The notes: a model not told the origin generated them from the sequence alone. A stretch of 11,596 nucleotides of DNA from Gammaproteobacteria bacterium (GCA_018609925.1 JAHEOG010000222.1:1-11596), one strand, 5' to 3'. Counted from the stretch's first letter, positions 1 to 6,351 are shown. Program-made: numbers and translations.

Positions 1-473
1 CAGCGGGCCACGGCCACCGCCTCCGGCAGGCCGCCGGTATGGCCGGTATAGGCGACCATCACGACACGCCCGCCCGGAGCCAGCAGCTCGCGGGCCTGAT
101 CCAGGGCGGCCACGGTGGTTTCGGGGCGGGTGATCCGGCCCCTTGATCCCCCCGGCAGAAACCCCAGATTGAATACAACGCCCCGGACCCGGTCCCGGGC
201 CTCCGCGGGAGCCAGGCGGAGCAGCTCCTCGTGTCCGCCACACTGCACCACCACCCGGTCCAACAGCCCTTCGGCCCGTAGGCGCAGGCGGGTACTGCGG
301 TAGGCCACCGGCTGCGGATCGATGGCAAGGACGCCCCCATGCTGGCCGACCTTCCGCGCAAGGAAGCACGCGTCCCGGCCCCTGCCCGCGGTGGCGTCCA
401 CGGCCCAGTCCCCCGGCCGAAGGCACTCCCCAAGCGCCTCCTGCGCTTGCTCCACAACAGGGCTGCGGGTCAC
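1..473 (-). CDS. YtqB/MnmM-type SAM-dependent tRNA methyltransferase (3' end cut by window edge)
   Basis: Class I SAM-dependent methyltransferase, 157 codons visible; the frame is still open at the left edge. The start is a GTG at 473-471, whose GTG overlaps the TGA stop (472-470) of the upstream oxidoreductase, so the two are translationally coupled. Visible motifs: SAM-binding motif I DATAGRGRD (residues 26-34), an acidic ribose-binding Asp at 52 (AIDP), the family signature NLGFLPGG (102-109), RPETT (116-120) and PGGRVVMVAYTGHTGG (133-148). From family knowledge this signature matches the 'putative rRNA methylase' family of B. subtilis YtqB, now called MnmM, which methylates nm5(s2)U34 of tRNA to mnm5(s2)U34. 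Members are about 190 residues, so roughly 35 are missing. The pairing with a MnmC(o)-like oxidoreductase supports the tRNA role by inference. Family confidence is high; substrate confidence is moderate. Confidence 0.85.
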   Translation of the reverse strand, partial: MTRSPVVEQAQEALGECLRPGDWAVDATAGRGRDACFLARKVGQHGGVLAIDPQPVAYRSTRLRLRAEGLLDRVVVQCGGHEELLRLAPAEARDRVRGVVFNLGFLPGGSRGRITRPETTVAALDQARELLAPGGRVVMVAYTGHTGGLPEAVAVAR

Positions 474-1522
474 CTTCCCGCCCCGAAGCGACAGGGATCC
501 ACCTCCCGTGGGACCCTTCCCATCCCGATCAGGGAGTCGGCCAGACGCCCGGCGTAATAGGGCCCCAGCAGCAGCCCCTTGGATCCCAGGCCGTTGAAGA
601 GCCAGATCCGGTGGTCGTCGGGATGGGGCCCCGCCAGCGGCATACCATCGGCACTCACCGGTCGGATCCCGGCCTTGTGACCGGTGATCCGGGCCTCCTC
701 GGCCCCGGGAAGCTCGCCCAACCGACTCTGGAGCCATCGGCGACCGCCTTCGGTGGGGACAGCCGCGCCATCGCCGCGCTCGTAGGTGGCCCCCAACCGG
801 AACCGGTCCTGGCCCAGCGGTACCAGGGTCGCCCCCAAGGAGACCGGACGGGGATCGAGCTCGGGCCATCGGCCCTCCAGCACCTCGCCTTTGAGGCCCG
901 CCAGGCCTCCCGGCGGAGACCAGGGGTTGCTGCCAGCCCAGGCTCCCTGGCAGAAAACCACGCGACGGAAGGCTTCCTCGCCCCATGTGAGGCCTCCGGC
1001 ACGAAAGCGCAAGGACCCAGGATCGACCCGGGATCTTCGAAAGCGACCGGTTCGGACCAGCCAATGACGAGCCGCCGCCAACATATCCGCCACGGCCACC
1101 ACCCGGCCTCCCCGGATCCAGACTCCCCCGATCCCGGTGTCTGCCCCGGGCCCGACGACGGGGCCCAGGTAGGGCCGGCACGTCGGCTGGAATAGACGGG
1201 CGGTAGCCGCTTGGCGATCCCCATTCGAGGTGAAGAGGCGCAGCAAGGGGGCCTCCCACTGGAAGGTCCCGCCCGTGCGGCACTGCAGCCGATCTAGGGC
1301 CTCCCCCGCAGCGGGCAGGAGCTGCTCCAGCGGTCCGGCCCGGGTCCACCGCCGCCCGCCGAGGGGGGCAATCAGGCCCAGGGCGGCCCGGCTGGCGCTC
1401 CCGGCCCGCCCGTCATCGGCCACCGCCACCGGCTCGCCGCGCTCCACCAGGGCATCTGCCAGCAGGGTACCGGCCACGCCTTGCCCCACGATCAGGGTCC
1501 CCCATGGGTACCGCTGCCCCAT
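470..1522 (-). CDS. FAD-dependent oxidoreductase, DAO family, MnmC(o)-like
   Basis: A 350-residue flavoprotein of the DAO/glycine-oxidase superfamily. An N-terminal dinucleotide-binding GQGVAG lies at about residues 13-18, followed by an acidic ADD ending beta-2. SRAALGLIAPLGGRRW (about 44-59) resembles the 'AAGxxNPvtGrR' stretch of MnmC oxidase domains. The C-terminus carries GIRPVSADGMPLAGP and then FNGLGSKGLLLGPYYA, the FAD-binding end typical of this group. The ATG at 1522 has a GAGGA ribosome-binding site about six bases upstream. The stop overlaps the GTG of the methyltransferase gene. MnmC(o) converts cmnm5(s2)U34 of tRNA to nm5(s2)U34 by oxidatively removing the carboxymethyl group; the methyltransferase next door would then act on the product. 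Alternative: a glycine or D-amino-acid oxidase. Family is clear; the tRNA role is inferred from context and signature. Confidence 0.8.
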   Translation of the reverse strand: MGQRYPWGTLIVGQGVAGTLLADALVERGEPVAVADDGRAGSASRAALGLIAPLGGRRWTRAGPLEQLLPAAGEALDRLQCRTGGTFQWEAPLLRLFTSNGDRQAATARLFQPTCRPYLGPVVGPGADTGIGGVWIRGGRVVAVADMLAAARHWLVRTGRFRRSRVDPGSLRFRAGGLTWGEEAFRRVVFCQGAWAGSNPWSPPGGLAGLKGEVLEGRWPELDPRPVSLGATLVPLGQDRFRLGATYERGDGAAVPTEGGRRWLQSRLGELPGAEEARITGHKAGIRPVSADGMPLAGPHPDDHRIWLFNGLGSKGLLLGPYYAGRLADSLIGMGRVPREVDPCRFGAGR

Positions 1523-1544
1523 ACAATTCCTCTATTCCCTGCCG

Positions 1545-1560
1545 GTCGGCGTTGGCCGAC
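1545..1560. repeat. Perfect inverted repeat in the divergent spacer between the oxidoreductase and Clp1 genes
   Basis: GTCGGC-GTTG-GCCGAC, six-base arms around a four-base centre, lies 23 bases upstream of the oxidoreductase ATG and about 108 bases upstream of the Clp1-like gene. It falls in the 145-base divergent spacer (1523-1667), where I see no convincing -35/-10 pair. It could be an operator or a 5'-leader hairpin of the oxidoreductase message. Short GC-rich palindromes also arise by chance. Confidence 0.35.
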
Positions 1561-1667
1561 AGCGCGGGATTGAGATCGCCCATCTACCACCGGGGTACCG
1601 AACGGCCCATCCCTGCCCCCACCAAGGCGGACCAGCCATCCCCAGGATCGGCCTCCGGAGGGATTCG

Positions 1668-2657
1668 ATGACGGAGCCTTACAGCCAGCTGGATGTTCCC
1701 CCTCACTGTCGGGGCGCGGGCGATTGCCTTTTGGAGCATCCGTGTCCCCACATCCTGGTCATCGGGGAGACCGATACCGGCAAGTCCGCTTTCTGCCGCT
1801 ACCTGGCCCACCGGTTCCACCGCCGGGGGCGGACCCTGGCCTTCCTGGATGCCGATATCGGCCAGAAGGACCTGGGCCCACCCGCGACGGTGACACTGGC
1901 CGGGTCCGTCGCTGGCATTCCCCCGTCTGCCCCTTCGGATCTCCACTTCGTGGGGGCGGTGGACCCCCGGGGCCACTCCCTGCCGTTGACGGTGGGCCTG
2001 GCTGTCCTTGCGTCCCGGGCGCACGACCGACCGCTGGTGATCAACACACCCGGTATCCTTAAGGGACCGGGGCGCCGCTTGCTCCAATCCGCGCTGGAGC
2101 TACTTACCCCCGATGCGGTGATCGCCCTGGAGCGACACGAGGAAGCGGGCGCCATCCTCTCGGGCTGCCCTGCCCCCGAGATCATGCGGCTTCGCCCGTC
2201 CCGGGCAGCGCGTCGCAAGGGCCCCGGGGTCCGCCGCGAGCGGCGCCGACAGGCCTTTCGGGCCTATTTCGCGACCGCCGAGCACCGGGAATACCCCCTG
2301 CGGGATCTGCGAATCCAGCGGAGCCTGCTCTTCACTGGCCGGCCCATCTCCCGAGAGGGAACCTATTATGGCGAGGATACCGCGGAAGGAAGGCTCCTTG
2401 TGACCGACGAGCCCCCGGAGGGAAAGGGCACCAAAGCCGTTTCCCCCGGGTTCGAGCAGGGCTTGCTGTGCGGGGTCACAGACAATCGAGGAGAGGGCGT
2501 GGGCCTGGCCCGGCTGGAGCGAATCGATTTCCGCCGGGGTACAGTCGCCCTGACCACGCCTGCGGGCCGGGGGGAGACGGCCGGGATCCAGCTGGGGGAC
2601 CTCTACCTAGGAACGGACTGGACGGAGCTGGGGCGAAAGCGCCCGCGTCACCTTTAG
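1668..2657 (+). CDS. Clp1/Grc3-type polynucleotide 5'-hydroxyl kinase
   Basis: 329 residues from the ATG at 1668, preceded by GGAGG six bases upstream. The frame stays open back to 1230, but that part is antisense to the oxidoreductase and lacks family features. Visible: Walker A GETDTGKS (33-40); DADIGQ (61-66), the DxDxGQ catalytic/Walker B signature of Clp1/Grc3; INTPGILKG (125-133), which matches the family's INTxGWxKG; and an Arg-rich lid with FRAYF (about 183-201). A beta-rich C-terminal domain follows (about 205-329) with GLLCGVTDNRGEGVGLARLERID, as in archaeal members. There is almost no N-terminal domain. The family phosphorylates 5'-OH ends of RNA or DNA using ATP; in eukaryotes it works in tRNA splicing and rRNA processing. 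The bacterial substrate is unknown. The gene converges on the Nudix gene with overlapping stop codons. Confidence 0.85.
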   Translation: MTEPYSQLDVPPHCRGAGDCLLEHPCPHILVIGETDTGKSAFCRYLAHRFHRRGRTLAFLDADIGQKDLGPPATVTLAGSVAGIPPSAPSDLHFVGAVDPRGHSLPLTVGLAVLASRAHDRPLVINTPGILKGPGRRLLQSALELLTPDAVIALERHEEAGAILSGCPAPEIMRLRPSRAARRKGPGVRRERRRQAFRAYFATAEHREYPLRDLRIQRSLLFTGRPISREGTYYGEDTAEGRLLVTDEPPEGKGTKAVSPGFEQGLLCGVTDNRGEGVGLARLERIDFRRGTVALTTPAGRGETAGIQLGDLYLGTDWTELGRKRPRHL

Positions 2658-3079
2658 CATCCGGCGAGACGGGCCGCCCACTCCAGAGCCCCGCGAACCC
2701 GGTCGTTCAGCAGGGAGCGAGCCCCCTCGGGGGTAGCCCAGCGGTACTCGTGGTTCTCCGGTCGTCCCAGCTCCTCGTTGAGGGGCAGGACCACCCGCTT
2801 CTGGTGGGTTTGGCCAACGTAATACCGGGCCACCTTGCGCCCCCGGTTGTAGGGCTCGGTCTCGTAATAGGAAAGCCCCCAGGGGAAGCTCAGCTCCTGG
2901 ATCCCGGTTTCCTCGGCGACCTCGCGGCGAGCGGCATCCAGCGGGTCCTCGCCCGGCTCGACCGCCCCCTTGGGGAAATCCCAGTGCCGAAAGGCCCGCA
3001 ACAGCAGGAAGCGGCAGCCTCCGTCGGTGAAACGGATGACCACCACCCCGGCCGAGCGCTCCTTGATCTTTGCCGCCAT
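2654..3079 (-). CDS. Nudix hydrolase, Ap4A hydrolase (NUDT2) type
   Basis: 141 residues from the ATG at 3079. A longer frame exists from a TTG at 3142, but its extra residues are Pro/Gly/Arg-rich and not family-like. A GGAGGG lies about 12 bases upstream of the ATG. The Nudix box is complete at residues 38-60, fitting GX5EX7REUXEEXGU, with metal-binding RE at 52-53 and EE at 56-57. The preceding HWDFPKG (32-38) is the usual entry of diadenosine-polyphosphate hydrolases that resemble animal NUDT2 and archaeal homologues. The probable reaction is asymmetric cleavage of Ap4A to ATP and AMP, limiting alarmone build-up; other nucleoside polyphosphates are possible. It follows the Mth938-domain gene by 69 bases on the same strand. 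Its TAA shares bases with the Clp1-like gene's TAG. Confidence 0.88.
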   Translation of the reverse strand: MAAKIKERSAGVVVIRFTDGGCRFLLLRAFRHWDFPKGAVEPGEDPLDAARREVAEETGIQELSFPWGLSYYETEPYNRGRKVARYYVGQTHQKRVVLPLNEELGRPENHEYRWATPEGARSLLNDRVRGALEWAARLAGC

Positions 3080-3148
3080 GGCTACACCCGCCCTCCGTGA
3101 GACCGCCGGATGGGGCGGCGCTGGTACGGCCCAAGAACCCAAAGACTT

Positions 3149-3496
3149 TCAGCAGGTTAGGTGGAGCGCGGCCGCAACACTCGCAGCTTGCTGTTGGAGC
3201 CGATTGAGCTCGGCAACGGCGTCGCTGGTCCGGGCCGTCCTCGGCTGGATGCCCCGCTCGCGCAGTCCCTGAACGGTCTTGTCCGGGACGTCCATATTGC
3301 CGTAATAGCCGGTACCGATGACCAGGATCTCGGGCGGATCCTCCAGGATCGCATCCAGGTCCTCCAGCCCCAGGCTATGCCCCTGACGGCGCCACCAAGG
3401 GGAGCGGACTTCCCGATCCGGGAAGATAAGCACATCCCGCGAATGGTCCCGGCCATCGATAGTGATGCTGCCAAACCTGTAGGCGTCCACGGTCAT
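3149..3496 (-). CDS. Mth938/DUF498-domain protein (Xcc1710-like)
   Basis: 115 residues from the ATG at 3496, with GGGAGG seven bases upstream. The frame extends to 3589, but the extra part does not align with the family. The whole protein is one Mth938 domain (DUF498, related to mitochondrial NDUFAF3). Visible signatures: YRFGSITIDG (about 5-14), DVLIFPD, RSPWWRRQGH, LVIGTGYYGNMDVP (about 69-82) and a C-terminal T..AV..LN.L segment. The structure is known for homologues and the biochemical role is not. In several proteobacteria a homologue sits near Sec or respiratory-assembly genes; here the partner is a Nudix hydrolase downstream. No membrane segment or signal peptide is visible, so it should be cytoplasmic. 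Family assignment is firm; function is unknown. Confidence 0.88.
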   Translation of the reverse strand: MTVDAYRFGSITIDGRDHSRDVLIFPDREVRSPWWRRQGHSLGLEDLDAILEDPPEILVIGTGYYGNMDVPDKTVQGLRERGIQPRTARTSDAVAELNRLQQQAASVAAALHLTC

Positions 3497-3574
3497 GGCA
3501 GAGCCTCCCCCCAGGATAGCACTGGCTCTATCCTGCCCCACCCTGACCCCCCTCGCCAACGGGTACCCCAGCCT

Positions 3575-3591
3575 CCTTGCCACCGGCAAGG
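3575..3591. repeat. Perfect 7-bp inverted repeat upstream of folA
   Basis: CCTTGCC-ACC-GGCAAGG lies in the 218-base divergent spacer (3497-3714) between the Mth938 gene and folA. No T-run follows on either strand, so it is not an intrinsic terminator. An operator or leader hairpin is possible. The rest of the spacer is GC-rich, and I find no promoter in it that I would defend. Confidence 0.35.
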
Positions 3592-3714
3592 TTCCGCAAG
3601 GGCGGGCCGGGCGGTTACGCTCCCCCGGGGGTCACCCCCAAGGCGCGCCGAAACGGTCCCGGGATTCCCTCGGGAGGGATACGGGACGCCTGGGCCCAGC
3701 AAAGGGAAGGGATC

Positions 3715-4260
3715 ATGGAAATCACCTTGATCATGGCGGCAAGCGAAAACGGGGTCATCGGGCGGGACAACCAGCTCCCCTGGCACCTGCCGGCGGACCT
3801 ACGGCATTTCGTTCGGCATACCAAGGGCAAGACCCTGCTCATGGGCCGGCGCACCTACGACTCGCTGGACCCCACCCCCAACCGGCCCAACCCGCTTACC
3901 GACCGACGAATCCTGGTCGTTACCGCTCGTCCGGGGGAGTTCCCTTTCGAGGCCAACGACGTCATCCCGGTGGGCTCGGTCCAGGAGGGCTTCGCCATGG
4001 CGGAGGCCCTGGATGTGGAGGAGCTAATGGTCGCCGGAGGGCACTCCGTGTACATGGAGGCCTGGCCCTGGGCGGATCGCATCCGGCTGACCCGGATCCA
4101 CGCCGAGCTGGAAGGCGATACCTTCATCGGGGAGCCCGACAGTAGCCGCTGGCAGGTGGTGGAATCCGAATTCCACCCCGCCGACGACAAGAACCCCTAC
4201 GACTTCACCTTCCTGGTGCTGGAGCGGCGTCGGGACCGAGGCGAAGAAGGCGGTGGCTAG
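3715..4260 (+). CDS. folA: Dihydrofolate reductase
   Basis: 181 residues; makes tetrahydrofolate from dihydrofolate with NADPH. The ATG at 3715 has GGGAAGG just upstream and starts exactly at the first beta strand (MEITLIMAAS); the open frame upstream to 3577 is not DHFR-like. Visible: NGVIGRDNQLPWHLPADL (12-29) with the catalytic acid D28 (E. coli D27), MGRRT (43-47) for NADPH, VAGGHSVY with the conserved Gly-Gly, and IHAELEGDT followed by a C-terminal FTFLVLERR strand. Oddity: the loop after TYDS (about 52-63, rich in Pro and Asn) is longer than and unlike the usual 'SIGRPLPGR', although an Arg equivalent to the folate-glutamate-binding R57 appears present at about 64. No thyA is visible nearby. 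The stop overlaps the next gene's GTG start. Confidence 0.93.
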   Translation: MEITLIMAASENGVIGRDNQLPWHLPADLRHFVRHTKGKTLLMGRRTYDSLDPTPNRPNPLTDRRILVVTARPGEFPFEANDVIPVGSVQEGFAMAEALDVEELMVAGGHSVYMEAWPWADRIRLTRIHAELEGDTFIGEPDSSRWQVVESEFHPADDKNPYDFTFLVLERRRDRGEEGGG

Positions 4261-4513
4261 ATTCGAAACCTCCTCAGAAGGGACGCTAGAGATCGCAGTG
4301 GAGCCAGGGGGAGTGGACCCCGGAGAGCCGCGGGCCTTCTTCCTGGCCGGGCACCGGCTCGAGATCATCCGGATACTGGACCGCTGGCCGGGCAGCGATC
4401 ACCTCTACCTCAAGGTCCAGGATCCGCAAGGGGACCTGTTCCTCCTGCGCCGGGACGATCCCACCGGGCGGTGGAGCGTCCATTCCTTCCGGGCAGGCCC
4501 CTTCCCCGAATGA
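4253..4513 (+). CDS. Small hypothetical protein coupled to folA
   Basis: 86 residues starting at GTG 4253, eight bases inside the end of folA, with GAAGG just upstream. The overlap and shared strand argue for a real, translationally coupled gene. It is a soluble protein with no signal or membrane segment. The core pattern is RLEIIRILDRWPGSDHLYLK, then GDLFLLRRDDPTGRWSVHSF: alternating hydrophobic strands with aromatic residues, suggesting a small beta-barrel or sheet. The layout ('..I..ILDRW...Y.KV.D..G..F.LRRD..TGRW') recalls small DUF6504-like proteins, but this is from memory and weak. I do not recognise a function. Downstream, a short CTCCC-GGG-GGGAG repeat at 4514-4526 lacks a T-tract. 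Confidence 0.65.
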   Translation: MARFETSSEGTLEIAVEPGGVDPGEPRAFFLAGHRLEIIRILDRWPGSDHLYLKVQDPQGDLFLLRRDDPTGRWSVHSFRAGPFPE

Positions 4514-4573
4514 CTCCCGGGGGGAGCCAGTCCCAACCATGGATCCCGCACTTGGCCCGCCTCGGGGAAGGCC

Positions 4574-4837
4574 TTATTTGACCCCGTACTTGTAGTCGTA
4601 CTCGGTCAATTGGCCATCCCCGTCCAGGTCCTCCTCCTCGAAGGTTTCCTCGGAGAGGCCCACCGATTTGGCCTCCTCCATGCTCAGCTTGCCGTCCCCG
4701 TCCTTGTCTGCTTCCTCGAAGCTGGGAAGGCTCGCGGTCTTCTCGCTCCCCTCCTCCGAGGCTCCGGCCCAGGCCAGGGTACCGAAACCGGCCAGGAGCA
4801 AGCCCAGTGCCATGGCAAAGGAGTCTCCGGCTTTCAT
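4574..4837 (-). CDS. Exported EF-hand calcium-binding protein
   Basis: 87 residues from the ATG at 4837, preceded by GGGAGA. The upstream frame extension to 4978 lies before a proper signal peptide and is rejected. Residues 1-24 form a Sec signal peptide: Lys at 2, a hydrophobic ALGLLLAGFGTLAWA core, and a probable cut after AWA (24). The mature part is acidic, with two EF-hand loops: DKDGDGKLSMEE (44-55), canonical at positions 1, 3, 5 and 12, and DLDGDGQLTEYD (70-81), where position 12 is Asp rather than Glu. It should therefore be a small periplasmic Ca2+-binding protein acting as a buffer, sensor or adhesion accessory; no partner is evident. The gene stands alone: the convergent folA pair lies downstream and trmH ends 131 bases upstream, so it probably has its own promoter. 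Confidence 0.85.
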   Translation of the reverse strand: MKAGDSFAMALGLLLAGFGTLAWAGASEEGSEKTASLPSFEEADKDGDGKLSMEEAKSVGLSEETFEEEDLDGDGQLTEYDYKYGVK

Positions 4838-4888
4838 GGTTCTCTCCCTAGATTGGCTCGAGAAGCTAAAACGGATTGCCCCCTGAAC

Positions 4889-4910
4889 GAGGCCACGAAG
4901 AGGCCACGAA
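4889..4910. repeat. Tandem 11-bp direct repeat upstream of the EF-hand gene
   Basis: GAGGCCACGAA occurs twice back to back (4889-4899 and 4900-4910). Read in the direction of the EF-hand gene it is TTCGTGGCCTC twice, 52-73 bases before its ATG. Two copies spaced one helical turn apart are the layout used by OmpR/PhoB-family response regulators. It could equally be a chance tandem duplication. Confidence 0.5.
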
Positions 4911-4968
4911 GGAGCCTTGGATTGGGCAGCGGTGACACGGCTTCTATCCCAGCGCATCCGGACAACCC

Positions 4969-5691
4969 CTAACCCCATCCGGAAGGGCGTTCGTCCTCGC
5001 CGTCGCTCGGGCCGGATTCGCCGGAAGGCATTTCGGGAGGGGGATCGACCAGGCCCCCGTCCACCTCCCGGATGCGGGGATAGCGAACACCCTTACGGTC
5101 GCAAAACCGGGCCAGTGTGGGATACCCCCACTGGAAGACCAGCCGCCAATAGGTCTCGGGGTCCAGGCGGGGTCGATCGTAGAGCCCAGCGAGCGAGCGC
5201 TGCCGCTGGGCCTCGTACAGGATCAGCGCGGCCGCCACGGAAACGTTCAGGGAGGGCACCATGCCAAGCAGCGGGATGTGGATGTGGTGATCGGCACCGT
5301 ACAGGACCTCGGTTCGGGGCCCATAGAGCTCGGCCCCCAGAACCACCGCCGTCGGTGCCGTATAGTCCACATTGCGGTAGTCCACCGCGGAGGCCGACGG
5401 ATGGGCCGCAACGATGGCCATGCCTTGCTCGCGCAGGTTTTGCAGGGCCTGCTTGGCCGAGGGATGGTTGCGGAGGGGGACCCAACGGCCACTGCCTGCC
5501 GAGGTGGCCCGGCTCGCACGGATGTAGTGCTCACCGGTCACCGCGTGGGCCTCCAGGACACCCACCCCGTCGCAGGTGCGCAGGATCGCGGATAGGTTGT
5601 GGGCCTTGTTCACTCGGTCGAGCAGGACCGTTAGATCCGGCTGGCGCCGATCCAGCACCTCCCGAATGCGCTGGTATCTCCGGGGGGTCAA
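4969..5691 (-). CDS. trmH: tRNA (guanosine-18-2'-O)-methyltransferase TrmH
   Basis: SPOUT-class enzyme that 2'-O-methylates G18 in the tRNA D-loop. It tracks E. coli TrmH along its length. RRQPDLTVLLDRVNKAHNLS (15-34) is followed by ILRTCDGVGV with the motif-1 Arg at 38. GAELYG (119-124) stands in place of E. coli GQEKTG. The motif-3 knot is IPLLGMVPSLNVSVA (139-153), followed by LILYEAQRQR. The C-terminus (YDRP...FQWGYPTLARFCDRKG) also matches, with an acidic tail. Start: no ATG or GTG fits. TTG 5691 gives MTPRRYQRI, aligning with E. coli MNPTRYARI; TTG 5697 is two codons longer. Neither has a clear ribosome-binding site. Length is 240 residues, normal for the family. It appears monocistronic here, whereas E. 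coli trmH lies in the spoT operon. Confidence 0.93.
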   Translation of the reverse strand: MTPRRYQRIREVLDRRQPDLTVLLDRVNKAHNLSAILRTCDGVGVLEAHAVTGEHYIRASRATSAGSGRWVPLRNHPSAKQALQNLREQGMAIVAAHPSASAVDYRNVDYTAPTAVVLGAELYGPRTEVLYGADHHIHIPLLGMVPSLNVSVAAALILYEAQRQRSLAGLYDRPRLDPETYWRLVFQWGYPTLARFCDRKGVRYPRIREVDGGLVDPPPEMPSGESGPSDGEDERPSGWG

Positions 5692-5761
5692 TGCCAAGCT
5701 ACCGGTTCGGGCGAAGGGCGGCCCTCGATGCGGAACCCCGCCCGCCTCTCAAGGCCTAAAT

Positions 5762-5776
5762 CCATGCGGCGCATGG
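5762..5776. repeat. Perfect palindrome in the trmH/msrB divergent spacer
   Basis: CCATGC-GGC-GCATGG, six-base arms around three bases, is centred 63 bases upstream of the msrB ATG and about 78 bases upstream of trmH. No T-tract follows. It is well placed for an operator acting on either promoter of this 140-base spacer (5692-5831), but no regulator is identified. Confidence 0.4.
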
Positions 5777-5831
5777 CAGTGGGACCAGCTACCCTCACGA
5801 CAAGCCCGTCCTGGTTGCGGAGGAGGATGGC

Positions 5832-6308
5832 ATGAATCGCAGGGACTTCCTGGTGGGATCCGGCGCCCTGGTGCTCTGGGCGCATAGCCCGGCCCTCCTG
5901 GCGAAGCCCTCGGGGAAGATCGAGCCACTGCAGCTAAGCGAGGAGCAGTGGCGGCGGCGACTTTCCGAGGACGAATTCTACATCCTGCGGGAGGCCGGAA
6001 CCGAGCCCCGAGGCTCCAGTCCCCTCCTGGACGAGGATCGCGAAGGCCTCTATGTATGCGCCGGCTGCGGGTTGGAGCTCTTCCGCTCGGAGTGGAAGTA
6101 CGACAGCGACACGGGCTGGCCCAGCTTCTACCGCGTGCTCCCCGATCGGGTCGACACCAAGCCCGACCGTTCCTGGTTCGTAACCCGCACCGAATACCAC
6201 TGCCGGCGCTGCGGCGGCCACCAAGGCCACATCTTCGACGACGGCCCGCCCCCCACCGGCAAGCGGTACTGCAATAACGGCCTGGCCCTGGCCTTCCATC
6301 CGGCGTAG
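5832..6308 (+). CDS. msrB: Peptide-methionine (R)-S-oxide reductase MsrB, probably exported by Tat
   Basis: 158 residues from the ATG at 5832, with a strong AGGAGG five bases upstream. It reduces the R epimer of protein-bound methionine sulfoxide. The N-terminus NRRDFLVGSGALVLW is a twin-arginine-like leader, with a likely cut after ALLA (24). The MsrB domain spans about 40-156. Zinc ligands are C76/C79 (CAGC) and C124/C127 (CRRC). GWPSF (95-99), GGHQGHIF (128-135) and RYCNNGLAL with catalytic Cys147 complete the active site. The family usually has RYCxNSxxL; here Gly replaces Ser after the Asn. Its location is likely periplasmic. The convergent msrA, whose stop lies 43 bases away, also carries a leader, so both methionine sulfoxide epimers could be repaired outside the cytoplasm. 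Confidence 0.93.
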   Translation: MNRRDFLVGSGALVLWAHSPALLAKPSGKIEPLQLSEEQWRRRLSEDEFYILREAGTEPRGSSPLLDEDREGLYVCAGCGLELFRSEWKYDSDTGWPSFYRVLPDRVDTKPDRSWFVTRTEYHCRRCGGHQGHIFDDGPPPTGKRYCNNGLALAFHPA

Positions 6309-6351
6309 CCCGGGGGCTCGGCCGCCCTGGTCCTGCCCTGGCGAAGCCCTC

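Noticed and set aside
1230..1667. 146-codon upstream extension of the Clp1-like frame
   Set aside because: It runs antisense through the oxidoreductase start, is Arg/Pro/Ser-rich, and the ATG at 1668 has its own GGAGG.
2468..3100. 210-residue plus-strand frame across the end of the Clp1-like gene and the Nudix gene
   Set aside because: Antisense to an intact Nudix box and without recognisable motifs.
3080..3148. CCGCC-CCATCC-GGCGG hairpin between the Mth938 and Nudix genes
   Set aside because: Five-base stem without a T-run on the minus strand; not enough to call a terminator or split the operon.
4514..4526. CTCCC-GGG-GGGAG hairpin just after the folA-linked small gene
   Set aside because: Only five base pairs with a three-base loop and no T-tract, so not called as a terminator.
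5898..6351. Repeated CTGGCGAAGCCCTC at 5898-5911 and 6338-6351, flanking the msrB coding region
   Set aside because: One copy is inside the msrB leader codons; a single 14-15-base match in a GC-rich 11.6-kb window can arise by chance, and there are no target-site or element features.
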